From Elusimicrobiaceae bacterium (GTDB lineage: Bacteria; Elusimicrobiota; Elusimicrobia; Elusimicrobiales; Elusimicrobiaceae), in contig JAFVFN010000018.1 of assembly GCA_017475405.1 (NCBI GenBank), positions 121,798 to 185,797 of the forward strand: a stretch of 64,000 nucleotides of DNA, given 5' to 3'. Positions 8,900 through 18,234 of the stretch are shown here, in pieces. The stretch's first letter is position 1. Each line of letters begins with the position of its first letter. The notes below the pieces were generated by a model. It was not told the origin of the DNA and did not search any database. It worked only from the letters and a program-made list of their open reading frames with translations. The position numbers and the translations under genes are program-made.

Positions 8900-9421
8900 A
8901 TGAAACGAAATAAACAAGCATTTACACTCATAGAGATTTTAGTCGTAGTGTTAATAATAGGCATTTTAGCGGCTGTAGCATTGCCACAGTACCAAATAGC
9001 TGTGGCTAAAAGTAGATATTCTACATTAAAGAATCTCACAAAAAGTATCCTTCAGGCCCAAGAAGTTTATTATTTAGCTAATGGTCATTATCCTAATTCA
9101 TTTACAGAACTTGATATAGAAGCTCCAACTCCAACTGAAACGAATGAGGATAATACTCGTTACTATTATGACTGGGGAAATTGCCAAGTATATAACAACG
9201 AAGGAATAGAAGCGTTTGTAAAATGCAGCAACTCGCAAATAAAACTAGGTTTTCAAATTTATGCTGCACATAATACTACAGTTTCAAATGAAGCAAGATG
9301 TGTAGCAGGTTCTGGAGACTTATTATCTGTACCAAACCGCTTATGTAAGCAGGAAACGAATGACCCATCTCCTTACAAGGGGCAAGACGGAGGGTCATGG
9401 TATGCATGGAGATATCAATAA
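8900..9421 (+). CDS. Type IV pilin-like prepilin (leader-RNA class)
   Basis: 173 aa from the ATG at 8900, chosen because GAGGAAAAATAT precedes it and MKRNKQA|FTLIEILVVV is a proper prepilin start. A longer in-frame start at 8777 would fall inside the structured leader. Hydrophobic helix, then a variable globular domain with cysteines (NCQ, KCS, RCV, LCK), which probably form disulphides. Monocistronic, with its own terminator. Confidence 0.9.
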   Translation: MKRNKQAFTLIEILVVVLIIGILAAVALPQYQIAVAKSRYSTLKNLTKSILQAQEVYYLANGHYPNSFTELDIEAPTPTETNEDNTRYYYDWGNCQVYNNEGIEAFVKCSNSQIKLGFQIYAAHNTTVSNEARCVAGSGDLLSVPNRLCKQETNDPSPYKGQDGGSWYAWRYQ

Positions 9422-9428
9422 GAAAATA

Positions 9429-9460
9429 GGGGCTCAATTGCTAAATTGAGCCCCCTATCT
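9429..9460. terminator. Intrinsic terminator
   Basis: GGGGCTCAATT GCTA AATTGAGCCCC, a perfect 11-bp stem, between the pilin and convergent purA. It can act in both directions. Confidence 0.85.
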
Positions 9461-9475
9461 AAATACACAATCTTA

Positions 9476-10495
9476 CTAATCAAATACAACTGTATCTTCC
9501 ATATCCGGACCCGTGGATATTAAGGCAATCTTCGGGTGAGGATAGGTTTTGTCACTAAGTGCCTGCAAATCTGCCAAGAACGCTTTGGCTTCTGCCGTAA
9601 AATCATGCGGGCTCTTAACCAAATCATTACCTTCAAACATATCAATATGCGTAATGGCAATCTTAGTGCAGTTGTTAATCATAATGGCCCGCGCGGCAGA
9701 TTTCCATTCGAACTCGCCTACACGGCGTAAGCGTTTGCTAACACTGCCGATTTCATGTCCTTTGGTATGGTAAATTTCCAGTTCTTTTTCATCGAACATT
9801 TCTTTTTCCAAAGGACCGGGACCTACCCGGGTAATGTACGGTTTAAACACCACATATACATCACGCACTGACTTAGGACCTAACCCGGCTTCACCCAAAA
9901 AAGTACTGGCCGTGGTATCACGAGATGTCACAAACGGATATTCCCCGTGCAACAAAGATAACTTAATGCCCTGTGTACCTTCCAGTAAAATATGTCCACC
10001 TTTATCCAAACAGCCGTTTAATAATTCGGGTACATCCTGAATATAGTCTTTTAAAAGCGGTTCGTCTTTGGCAAACTTAATATCACGCCGTTCAATACGT
10101 TCTTTAACGGCCTGTCCGAGTCCGGTTCCCACGCTACCGATTTTATTCATAAAGTGCGCAGCTCCGCGTTCGGCATTGGTTTGCTCATCGGTAATCAACA
10201 CGGCATACGGATCAATAATCAATCGGTCTTGCGTATTTGTTTTTTTAACTTCGTCTAGCAACCATTCGGTTTTAGTATAAGCACCGGCACCTAATACGAG
10301 TTTGGTTTTGGGATTTAAAAACCCGGACGGGATATTTTTAAGCGTATAGGATACCCCATCTTGCACCACGGTATGTCCCGCATTAGGACCGCCCACACGC
10401 ACACAATAATCGTAATTACCCTTATAAGAAAGATAAGCGGCAATTTTACCTTTGCCTTCGTCACCGGCTTGTCCGCCGCATACTAAATCAATCAT
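9476..10495 (-). CDS. purA: Adenylosuccinate synthetase, short form
   Basis: Joins IMP and aspartate using GTP, the first committed step to AMP. The start is ATG 10495, giving MIDLVCGGQAGDEGKGK, the conserved N-terminal P-loop; upstream in-frame sequence belongs to purB. It keeps GGPNAGHT and the substrate-loop Arg/Thr region (VTSRDTTAST). At 339 aa it is ~90 residues shorter than the usual bacterial enzyme and resembles the short form known from archaea. It overlaps the end of purB by 8 nt, so the two steps from IMP to AMP are translationally coupled. Confidence 0.93.
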   Translation of the reverse strand: MIDLVCGGQAGDEGKGKIAAYLSYKGNYDYCVRVGGPNAGHTVVQDGVSYTLKNIPSGFLNPKTKLVLGAGAYTKTEWLLDEVKKTNTQDRLIIDPYAVLITDEQTNAERGAAHFMNKIGSVGTGLGQAVKERIERRDIKFAKDEPLLKDYIQDVPELLNGCLDKGGHILLEGTQGIKLSLLHGEYPFVTSRDTTASTFLGEAGLGPKSVRDVYVVFKPYITRVGPGPLEKEMFDEKELEIYHTKGHEIGSVSKRLRRVGEFEWKSAARAIMINNCTKIAITHIDMFEGNDLVKSPHDFTAEAKAFLADLQALSDKTYPHPKIALISTGPDMEDTVVFD

Positions 10496-11882
10496 ATTTT
10501 CCCTCCGCAAGTGTGGGTGCAAGACCCAAATATTTTTCGGCTTCCAATATATGAAGCTGCATTTTAACGGACGCAGGTACATTGAGTCCGTCTATAAAAT
10601 CGGTTAGTACCGCAGCCGTAATATGACGACCGCGTGTAAAATCGCGTAAAAGTTCATACGCATTGGTACATCCATGTGCACGTAAAATGGTTTGGATGGC
10701 TTCCGCGAGTACTTCCGGATGCCGTTGAAGTTCTTCACGAGCTACTTGCCTATCAAAGGCAATTTTAGAAAACCCCTTAAGTAAAGACTGATAGGCCGCG
10801 AGTGCATGCCCAAATGCTACAGGGATATTGCGCAGCACCGTTGAATCCGATAAATCCCGCTGCAAACGAGACACCGGCAATTTATTAGACAGGAAATCTA
10901 ATAACGCACTAGACAACTGCAGATTTCCCTCGGCATTTTCAAAATCAATCGGATTTACTTTTTGCGGCATAGTAGAAGACCCTACTTCGCCTTTAACAGT
11001 TTGTTGTTTCACCAGTCCCGCCGAAATATACTGCCACAGATCCCGGCTCATATCCATTAAAATGACATTGATGCGACGCAGGTTATCAAACAGTTCAGCA
11101 TAGCTGTCCCGGTTATCTACCTGCGTGGTAACAGGACTAAAACGAATTTTTAATTTGCGGTTTTTATTGAGGGTACTGATTACCTGTTTAGCAGTTCGAA
11201 TCCAGTTGATATTCGGATACGCCGCCGCGTGCGCATTAAAATTGCCCACCGCTCCTGAAAATTTACAGGAAACCTGCTGTTTTTTAAGTAGCTCAATTTG
11301 CCGGGCAAGGCGGGTTTCAAAAACACGGATTTCTTTACCAAAAGTAGTGGGTACGGCAGGTTGCCCGTGCGTGCGGGCCAAGAGCACCGAGCGAGCCTCT
11401 TTTTTGGCAAGTCTTAAAAGTTCTTTTTGAAGTTGTTCCAAAGTAGGAAGCAGTGCTTTTTCTATCCCATCAGTCAACAAGAGCGCATAAGACACACTGT
11501 TAATATCTTCACTGGTCAGCGCAAAATGCAGTAAAGGAAAACGATCTTTTAAAGAAGTTTTTTCTAGTTTAAGACGCAGAAAATACTCCACAGCCTTCAC
11601 ATCATGTCGGGTAGCCGGGATATTTTTATACCCGGTTGTTTCTAATTGTCGAATCAAATCAAAATCTTTCTCAACAAGGTCACATACTTGTGTCAATATT
11701 TTTTGTTCGGCAGTAGTTAATTTTTTTATGCCGGGCAATTTTAGACCGCATAAAACAGCTAACCAAGTAACTTCTGCCCGCACCCGGGCAGATAACAGCG
11801 CATTTTCACCCATTACTTCAGATAAAGCGGTTAGTTTTGCAGCATAGCGCCCATCTAACGGGCTTAACGGTGAGTGTAGCAT
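10488..11882 (-). CDS. purB: Adenylosuccinate lyase
   Basis: Fumarase-superfamily enzyme cleaving adenylosuccinate (and SAICAR) to release fumarate. 464 aa from ATG 11882 (MLHSPLSPLDGRYAAK, the E. coli-type PurB N-terminus); a longer start at 11936 would overlap the upstream gene. The signature GEVGSSTMPQKVNP and the TSEDINS and ARTHGQPAVPTTFGKE motifs are intact. It lies between a membrane protein gene (4-nt gap) and purA (8-nt overlap). Confidence 0.95.
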   Translation of the reverse strand: MLHSPLSPLDGRYAAKLTALSEVMGENALLSARVRAEVTWLAVLCGLKLPGIKKLTTAEQKILTQVCDLVEKDFDLIRQLETTGYKNIPATRHDVKAVEYFLRLKLEKTSLKDRFPLLHFALTSEDINSVSYALLLTDGIEKALLPTLEQLQKELLRLAKKEARSVLLARTHGQPAVPTTFGKEIRVFETRLARQIELLKKQQVSCKFSGAVGNFNAHAAAYPNINWIRTAKQVISTLNKNRKLKIRFSPVTTQVDNRDSYAELFDNLRRINVILMDMSRDLWQYISAGLVKQQTVKGEVGSSTMPQKVNPIDFENAEGNLQLSSALLDFLSNKLPVSRLQRDLSDSTVLRNIPVAFGHALAAYQSLLKGFSKIAFDRQVAREELQRHPEVLAEAIQTILRAHGCTNAYELLRDFTRGRHITAAVLTDFIDGLNVPASVKMQLHILEAEKYLGLAPTLAEGKYD

Positions 11883-11886
11883 ATCA

Positions 11887-12789
11887 CTAAATTCTATCCA
11901 TAGTAGGGGGGTTTTGTTCTGTTTGGGGTTGAGCAATAACTGGAGTTGCTTTTTCTTGAAAATCCAATTCCATGGGAGGGGTCCAATTGTCCATTTCCTG
12001 AGGAGTCAATTGAGGATTTTCCACTGCATCCCGGTTTACAAATGTAACAACGATAAAAGCTAATAGTTGTCCTATAGCCAATATTGCAATAAGTCCCAAA
12101 ACATAAAAACTGGTTGTACGAGAAAAACTTTTTACAGTTAATACTGCCGTTATCAGTATAACTCCCATATACACTACATAAGAAATAGCTATTATCAACC
12201 ATAATAACAGGGTATCTATATAATTTTTACGAATGAGATACCAACTTTCACGCATGGCATCTATTGCTCCGTATTCTTGCAAAACAATGTATCCTTGAGC
12301 ATACGTCCAACGGATAAAAAATAATAAAAATAACAGCCCATTTAGAACAAGCCCTAAAATTAAAAACTTACGTGCCAGTAAAGTTCCCGGTAAAGCTATT
12401 AAAAAAATGATAAAACTGACAATAAATAACGACCAGGCGGGTCTAAATGAAGACGAAAAAGCCTCCATTAATGAAGGTGTTTGTTGCTTAATGGCTTTAT
12501 CAAACAGATGAATACAAGTAGCCCAAAAATAGCATGTAAAAGTTTGTATGACTACAAAAGCCAGCAAGGTTAAACCTATTAAAACGAACCAAACGCCCGA
12601 AGAACGTCCTCCTCCCAAAATGGCTCCTAGACCCAAAAAACTGACTATTTCCCGTAATACCAAAGTCAAAATTTGACCAACAATAAAATATACAATAGCA
12701 GTTATTAATAAGCGCCACCATATCCGTGCAATTATTTTAAAACTATATCCCCATAAACTAAACAAGTTTTGGGATTCCGACAAATTCAT
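11887..12789 (-). CDS. Polytopic membrane protein, unknown function
   Basis: 300 aa with about six hydrophobic segments (near 20-40, 65-90, 115-135, 140-165, 195-220 and 230-250) and a charged, Pro/Gln-rich cytoplasmic-looking tail. The WYLIRKNYIDTLLLWLI stretch resembles loosely defined integral membrane families next to transporters, but I cannot assign one. First gene of the purB-purA transcription unit, probably by chance of position. Confidence 0.75.
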   Translation of the reverse strand: MNLSESQNLFSLWGYSFKIIARIWWRLLITAIVYFIVGQILTLVLREIVSFLGLGAILGGGRSSGVWFVLIGLTLLAFVVIQTFTCYFWATCIHLFDKAIKQQTPSLMEAFSSSFRPAWSLFIVSFIIFLIALPGTLLARKFLILGLVLNGLLFLLFFIRWTYAQGYIVLQEYGAIDAMRESWYLIRKNYIDTLLLWLIIAISYVVYMGVILITAVLTVKSFSRTTSFYVLGLIAILAIGQLLAFIVVTFVNRDAVENPQLTPQEMDNWTPPMELDFQEKATPVIAQPQTEQNPPTMDRI

Positions 12790-12897
12790 ACATACTCCTT
12801 AATTTAGGATACTTTTATTGTAGCAATTTGTTATAATAAAGTATATTTTTTAGCAGGAGGATTTGTCGGCGCCACAGGCGCAAATATACAATTTTCA

Positions 12898-13096
12898 CTG
12901 TTTTTGAAGCTACATGATAGATGTGGCGTGTATAGAGATTATACGCAAAAGGGTCAAAAACAGCCGATTTGAGGCGCAATATAAGAGGACTTCGAACCCT
13001 GTTATGTTGTGCCGAGTGTTTACTGCATAGCAGTAAGCCACGGCTGTTGTTCTAATCTACCCCTTTTGCAGATTAGTATGGCAGCCGTTCTTGTTG
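12898..13096 (+). ncRNA. Pilin leader RNA, copy B
   Basis: Same fold as copy A with different base pairs. P1 CTGTTTTTG/CAAAAACAG (12898/12955); P2 GCTACAT/ATGTGGC (12909/12921); P3 around GTGTATA/TATACGC; pseudoknot GCAAAAGGG (12945) with CCCTTTTGC (13061); last hairpin ACGGCTG/CAGCCGT (13040/13082) with inner CTAATCT/AGATTAG. CAGCCG at 12961 and CAGCCG at 13082 compete perfectly for the same CGGCTG at 13041. An extended -10, TGTTATAAT, lies at 12829-12837. Confidence 0.75.
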
Positions 13097-13127
13097 TACT
13101 AATTTGGCTTAGAATAAAAGGAAAAAT

Positions 13128-13613
13128 ATGAAAAAAGGTTTTACGTTAATTGAACTTTTAGTGGTTGTGCTTATTATAGGGATTTTGGCTGCAGTAGCAT
13201 TGCCGCAGTACCAAAAAGCAGTTATACGAAGTCGTTTTGCTACTTTAAAGACATTAGCAACTGCTATCGTGAAAGCCCAAAAGGTTTACTATTTGGCAAA
13301 TGGCACTTATGCTACTACATTAAGTGAATTAGATATTGAATTTCCTGCCGGTACAGATGTTAACGAATCGGATACTAAAATTACTTATAATTGGGGCGAC
13401 TGCAGAATTACGTACAACAATGCACAATGCCGTCTGATTAAAAACACAGAACAATTACTATATATATATCGTTTTAATTCTTCTAAAACTTGTACTGTGA
13501 TAAGTTCAGATGAACATTCCATCTTTCACCAAGTATGCTCTACTGACACGGGTGTAACATCACCCCGACAAGATTCTTCGGTAAGTACGGCTTGGCACTA
13601 TGATTATCCTTGA
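13128..13613 (+). CDS. Type IV pilin-like prepilin (leader-RNA class)
   Basis: 161 aa. [14 protein letters not shown] is the most canonical leader in the set, with Gly at -1. The usual N-terminal helix is followed by the motif [19 protein letters not shown] that all the pilins share in some form, then a variable Cys-containing end. Ribosome-binding site AAAGGAAA. Confidence 0.9.
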   Translation: MKKGFTLIELLVVVLIIGILAAVALPQYQKAVIRSRFATLKTLATAIVKAQKVYYLANGTYATTLSELDIEFPAGTDVNESDTKITYNWGDCRITYNNAQCRLIKNTEQLLYIYRFNSSKTCTVISSDEHSIFHQVCSTDTGVTSPRQDSSVSTAWHYDYP

Positions 13614-13632
13614 TAATAGGAAATTCAAAATT

Positions 13633-13720
13633 AATTTGGCATAGTTCTAAGTAGCCTTCTCATCTATGTATTTTAAATACAAAAGATGATAAGAACAAAG
13701 AACCGTGCCAAATTAAAAAA
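13633..13720. terminator. Long imperfect terminator-like inverted repeat
   Basis: AATTTGGCA (13633-13641) pairs with TGCCAAATT (13706-13714), with further inner pairing, ending in AAAAAA on the plus strand (T-run on the minus strand). It sits between the pilin and the convergent efflux operon. Confidence 0.55.
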
Positions 13721-15115
13721 CTATTTGTGTACTTGTTTAATATCCTGTGCAGTCCAACCGCCCCCTAAGGCCTTGGCCAAATCAACCACAGCATCCAACT
13801 CGTTCTTGCGTGCCGTGGACAGGTTCATTTCGGAAGAAAGCAGTGTTTCTTCTACACTGAGCAGATCAGTGACCCCGATAAGTCCTGCGTCTTCCTGTTT
13901 TTTGGTCAACTCATAACTGCGGCGCATATCGTTGGTTTGGGACAAATACGATTCATAAATCTGCCGGTACATTTGGTTAGAATTAATGGCATCCAAAGCT
14001 TCTTTAAATGCCAATTGTACCGTTTTTTGGTATTCGGCAAGTACTTCTTGATATTTGGCCTCGGCCTGTTTATTTTGGGCTTTGATTTTTCCGCCCTCAA
14101 AAATGGGTGCTTCCATACTACTAGCCAAATTCCATACCCCGGAGTTCCCGCTAAACAGTCCGGTTAAGGCATTACTGGCATATCCGGCCGCTGCTGTGAG
14201 TGAAATACTCGGAAAATATGCCGTGCGCGCTACCCCGATATCGGCATTGGCCGCAACAAGGTTTTCTTCGGCAGTCATCACATCCGGACGACGCTCCAAT
14301 AAATCAGACGGCAAATTAGCAGGTACGTCCGGAACCAGAATAATTTCATTTAGACTTTTGCCGCGCTGGATTGTTTCTTCTAGCATAGCACGCGGCGACT
14401 TACCTAACAGCACAGAAAGTGCCGTTTCGGTTTTGGACAATTGCAAACGCAGGTTTTCTTCTTCGGCCTTTACACTGGACATATTAGCCTGCACCCGGCG
14501 CACATCCACTTCGGTAGCGTAACCGGCTTCGTAACGACTTTGGTAAATACGTACATTCTCCTGACGGGCTTCCAGCGTTTGCCGGGCAATCTTAATCTGG
14601 TTATCCAGCATGAGCATGGTAAAATACTGCTTGGCCACATCCGCCGTCAACGTCAAACGCACCGTATCACGCGCGGCTTCAGTCGCTAACAACTTGGCAC
14701 GGGCCGACTCTTTTAAACGACGATATTTACCCCATAAATCAAGCTCAAAAGACACATTCAGTCCGGCCCGGCTTGTGCTTTCTCCCGATCCCAAGGCGTT
14801 ACCTTCACGACCGCTGCTGCCGCTAGCTGACACACTGGGTAACTGGTCTGCCCCGGCAATTGTAACCGCCGCACGCGCCTGGTCTACCCGGGCTACGGTT
14901 GCTTTTAAGTCCCAGTTATATTTTAAGGCCGTATCTTCCATTTGGTTAAGTACTTCGTCGCTAAACATGCTCCACCAGTTTTGTTGGGTAAATACAGTAT
15001 AGTTTGTAGCATCAGCGCCTGCGGGTAAATCCGTATCCGGACGCTTATAACCAGGTCCTAATGTGCATCCGGCCGTTAGCACGGCACAAGCTGTAAGTAA
15101 ACGCAGTAATCTCAT
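13721..15115 (-). CDS. Outer-membrane efflux factor, NodT/OprM family lipoprotein
   Basis: 464 aa. Signal sequence with lipobox LTAGC at residues ~13-17, then GPGYKRP and two tandem TolC-type coiled-coil halves. The outer-membrane channel of the tripartite pump. Its ATG overlaps the stop of the RND gene by 4 nt, so it is co-translated as the last gene of the operon. Confidence 0.92.
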   Translation of the reverse strand: MRLLRLLTACAVLTAGCTLGPGYKRPDTDLPAGADATNYTVFTQQNWWSMFSDEVLNQMEDTALKYNWDLKATVARVDQARAAVTIAGADQLPSVSASGSSGREGNALGSGESTSRAGLNVSFELDLWGKYRRLKESARAKLLATEAARDTVRLTLTADVAKQYFTMLMLDNQIKIARQTLEARQENVRIYQSRYEAGYATEVDVRRVQANMSSVKAEEENLRLQLSKTETALSVLLGKSPRAMLEETIQRGKSLNEIILVPDVPANLPSDLLERRPDVMTAEENLVAANADIGVARTAYFPSISLTAAAGYASNALTGLFSGNSGVWNLASSMEAPIFEGGKIKAQNKQAEAKYQEVLAEYQKTVQLAFKEALDAINSNQMYRQIYESYLSQTNDMRRSYELTKKQEDAGLIGVTDLLSVEETLLSSEMNLSTARKNELDAVVDLAKALGGGWTAQDIKQVHK

Positions 15116-18100
15116 TTTGTCTCCTTATCTTTCCCGGCAAATATCGTAAAAAACCACGGCACAAACATCGGAGCTACCCCGGTCGCGATTAACATTCCGC
15201 ATACCACAGCCGTACCAATAGAATGGCGACTGGCTGCGCCGGCCCCGAAACTGATAGCCAAGGGCACACAACCTAAAATAAACGCCAGTGAGGTCATGAC
15301 AATCGGCCGAAAGCGCAGCAGGGAGGCCTGCAACGCGGCCTGTGCTTTGGCCATGCCCTGTTCTTGTAAGAGCACGGCAAACTCCACAATCAAAATAGCA
15401 TTCTTGGCGGCCAGCCCCACCAATGCCACCAAGGCAATTTGGAAGTAAATATCGTTGGATAACCCGCGAAGCCATGTACCCAAGAGTGCCCCGAAGAGGG
15501 CAAACGGAACGGCCAGTAACACGGCAACCGGCAAACTCCATTTTTCATATTGGGCAGCCAAAATCAAAAACACGACAAGCATTCCCAATAAGAGTGCCGA
15601 AGCCGAAGAACTGCCGGCCATTTTTTCCTGATACGTAGTACCAGTCCACGCCAGTGTAAAACCTGTATCCAATGTTTGGGCAGCGGTCTCTTCTACAGCA
15701 CGGATCGCATCTCCGGAACTGTAACCTGCGGCCGGACTGGCCATGATTTTGGCTGACGGGAACACGTTAAACCGTTCCACCACATCCGGTCCAAGTGACG
15801 GAGTTAACGTAACTAGTGAAGAAAGCGGTACCATGGCACCCGTATTGGATTTAACATAAATCCCTCCAATCTGATCCGGCCGAGCACGGTATTCGCCCTC
15901 TGCCTGCATCATAACTTTAAAGCTACGTCCCATATATGTAAAATCGTTGATGTACATATTCCCAAAGGTACCCTGCAACGTGGAATACAACGCATCCAAC
16001 GACACTCCCATGGACTGTGCTTTGACTTCGTCTACGGAAAGCGCATACTGCGGCACTGCCGCCGAGAACGAAGAGGACACACTGGTCAGTTCCGGTCGTT
16101 TGCGCGCGGCTTCCACAAATTTGCTGACCTGCTGCGAGAGTTCCATGGAACCGCCTGCAGAACGGTTTTGGATATACCCTTCCAGTCCACCCGTGGTACT
16201 CATCCCCATAATGGGCGGTGGGTTAAACGGCATAACCAGTGCACCGGGCACTTCTTGTTGTGCTTTTTGGTAGACCTGCATGACCGTTGCTTCAGAAGAT
16301 TCATCGGCTTTCTTACGCTCATCCCACGGTTTTAACATCACAAACGACGCCACGGAATTGTTTTTCTGCGCACTGGTTAACATATCAAACCCGGCAAACG
16401 TCAGCTCCTTTTGCACCGACGGTAAGGATAAAAGAACATCTTCCATTTCAGAGGCTACTTTGCCGCCGGCAGACAACGACGAGGACGGATCTAATTGAGA
16501 GGCCACCATAATAACCCCTTGGTCTTCCATGGGCAGTAAACTACCGGGAACGATCTTAAAGAGTCCGAACGTAACCAAGAAAAGAGCTGCTAAGATAATC
16601 GCGGATACTGTTCCTTTGCGTAAAATCCAACTGACCAGTTTGCCGTAATGCTGGGTAATCACATCAAACCATTGGTCAAACTTATAGAAAAACCCGCTCG
16701 TCGGACGCTCTTGTTTTTTAAGAAGCAGTACACATAATGCTGGAGTTAACGTCAAGGCCACGAGTCCGGAAATCACTACAGACACGGCAATGGTAATGGC
16801 AAACTGCTTATACATAACTCCGGTTAAACCGCCCATAAACGCAACCGGCACAAATACTGAACACAATACCAGCACAATCGCCACCACCGGACCGGCCACC
16901 TCTTCCATGGCCTTAATCGTGGCTTCACGCACGGGGAGATTTTCTTCGTGCATAATGCGTTCCACGTTTTCAATAACGACAATCGCGTCGTCTACTACTA
17001 TCCCGATGGCCAGCACCAACCCAAACAAAGTAAGCGTATTAATGGAAAATCCCATAACTGCCATTCCCGCAAATGCTCCGATAATTGAAACCGGTACGGC
17101 CAAACACGGGATTAATGTAGCTCGCCAGTCCTTTAAGAACAAATACACTACCAAAAATACGAGCACCATAGCTTCCACAAGGGTTTTGATTACCTCGTGA
17201 ATAGATTCGTTTACAAACAGGGTGGTATCATAGGCCGTATCATACGTTAAGTCCATTTCGGCCGGGAAATTTTTAGCAACCTCTTTTAAGTGTTCCTGTA
17301 CAGCCTTGGCGGTAGCTACGGCATTTGCACCCGGTGATAAATAGATCCCCACAGGCACGGCTGGATGGCGATTAAAACTGCCGTTAAACTCATAGGTTTG
17401 ACTGCCCAACTCCACCCGGGCCACGTCTTTTAACTTAAGCGTGGTTCCATCGGCATTGGCACGCAGGATCATATTTTCAAACTCTTCTACCGTGGAAAAC
17501 CGTCCCGGAGCAATAATCGAATAACTTCTGTCTACGTTCACAGGCATCGGTGCCTGTCCGATTTTACCAGCCGCACGCTGGGCATTTTGGGCCTGCACGG
17601 CAGCCGCTACTTCGGCAATGGATAAATTGCGCTGAGAAAGCACATCGGGTTTAACCCAAATACGGATCGCATAATCGTTGGCAGACATCACCTGCGCATC
17701 CCCTACGCCGTCAATACGTTTGAGGTCATCTACCACATTAACCAATACATAGTTCCCGATCGTAGTGGTATCCGAACGGCCCGAAGGAGAATAAAAAGCA
17801 ACCATCTGCAAAATTGCAGACGATTTTTTATCCACACGCACCCCGTAACGACGCACATCTTCCGGCAGCGTAGCCGTGGCACCCTGTACGCGGTTATTAA
17901 CGTTAATCATGGCCTGGTCCGGATCAGTACCCACCTTAAAAGATACCGTCAGACTCATATCCCCGCTCGCTGAAGAGGTAGAACTCATATACAACATATC
18001 TTCAACGCCGTTGATTTGTTGCTCAAGCGGAGCAGCTACCGTATTGGCAATGACTTCCGGACTGGCTCCAGGGTAACTGGCCGAAACCGCAATCGTGGGA

Positions 18101-18222
18101 GGCGTTAAATTGGGATACTGCTCTACTGGCAAGGACCGCATAGATACAATTCCCGCCAGCGTAATTAAGAGCGAGATGACCATGGAAAATATAGGACGGT
18201 CAATAAAAAATTTAGAGAACAT
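15112..18222 (-). CDS. RND multidrug efflux transporter (HAE1/AcrB type)
   Basis: 1036 aa, full length for the family. Proton-driven inner-membrane pump: N-terminal FFIDRPIFSMV, two blocks of membrane helices and two periplasmic porter/docking regions. The proton-relay Asp pair is in IGIVVDDAIVVIENVERIM. HAE1-type sequence throughout (LPVEQYPNLTPPTI, PGASPEVI), so hydrophobic drugs or bile compounds rather than metals are likely. It is the middle gene of the adaptor-pump-channel operon; a bile-exposed habitat would fit the acylase near 2 kb. Confidence 0.96.
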   Translation of the reverse strand: MFSKFFIDRPIFSMVISLLITLAGIVSMRSLPVEQYPNLTPPTIAVSASYPGASPEVIANTVAAPLEQQINGVEDMLYMSSTSSASGDMSLTVSFKVGTDPDQAMINVNNRVQGATATLPEDVRRYGVRVDKKSSAILQMVAFYSPSGRSDTTTIGNYVLVNVVDDLKRIDGVGDAQVMSANDYAIRIWVKPDVLSQRNLSIAEVAAAVQAQNAQRAAGKIGQAPMPVNVDRSYSIIAPGRFSTVEEFENMILRANADGTTLKLKDVARVELGSQTYEFNGSFNRHPAVPVGIYLSPGANAVATAKAVQEHLKEVAKNFPAEMDLTYDTAYDTTLFVNESIHEVIKTLVEAMVLVFLVVYLFLKDWRATLIPCLAVPVSIIGAFAGMAVMGFSINTLTLFGLVLAIGIVVDDAIVVIENVERIMHEENLPVREATIKAMEEVAGPVVAIVLVLCSVFVPVAFMGGLTGVMYKQFAITIAVSVVISGLVALTLTPALCVLLLKKQERPTSGFFYKFDQWFDVITQHYGKLVSWILRKGTVSAIILAALFLVTFGLFKIVPGSLLPMEDQGVIMVASQLDPSSSLSAGGKVASEMEDVLLSLPSVQKELTFAGFDMLTSAQKNNSVASFVMLKPWDERKKADESSEATVMQVYQKAQQEVPGALVMPFNPPPIMGMSTTGGLEGYIQNRSAGGSMELSQQVSKFVEAARKRPELTSVSSSFSAAVPQYALSVDEVKAQSMGVSLDALYSTLQGTFGNMYINDFTYMGRSFKVMMQAEGEYRARPDQIGGIYVKSNTGAMVPLSSLVTLTPSLGPDVVERFNVFPSAKIMASPAAGYSSGDAIRAVEETAAQTLDTGFTLAWTGTTYQEKMAGSSSASALLLGMLVVFLILAAQYEKWSLPVAVLLAVPFALFGALLGTWLRGLSNDIYFQIALVALVGLAAKNAILIVEFAVLLQEQGMAKAQAALQASLLRFRPIVMTSLAFILGCVPLAISFGAGAASRHSIGTAVVCGMLIATGVAPMFVPWFFTIFAGKDKETK

Positions 18223-18234
18223 GAAATCCCCCCT

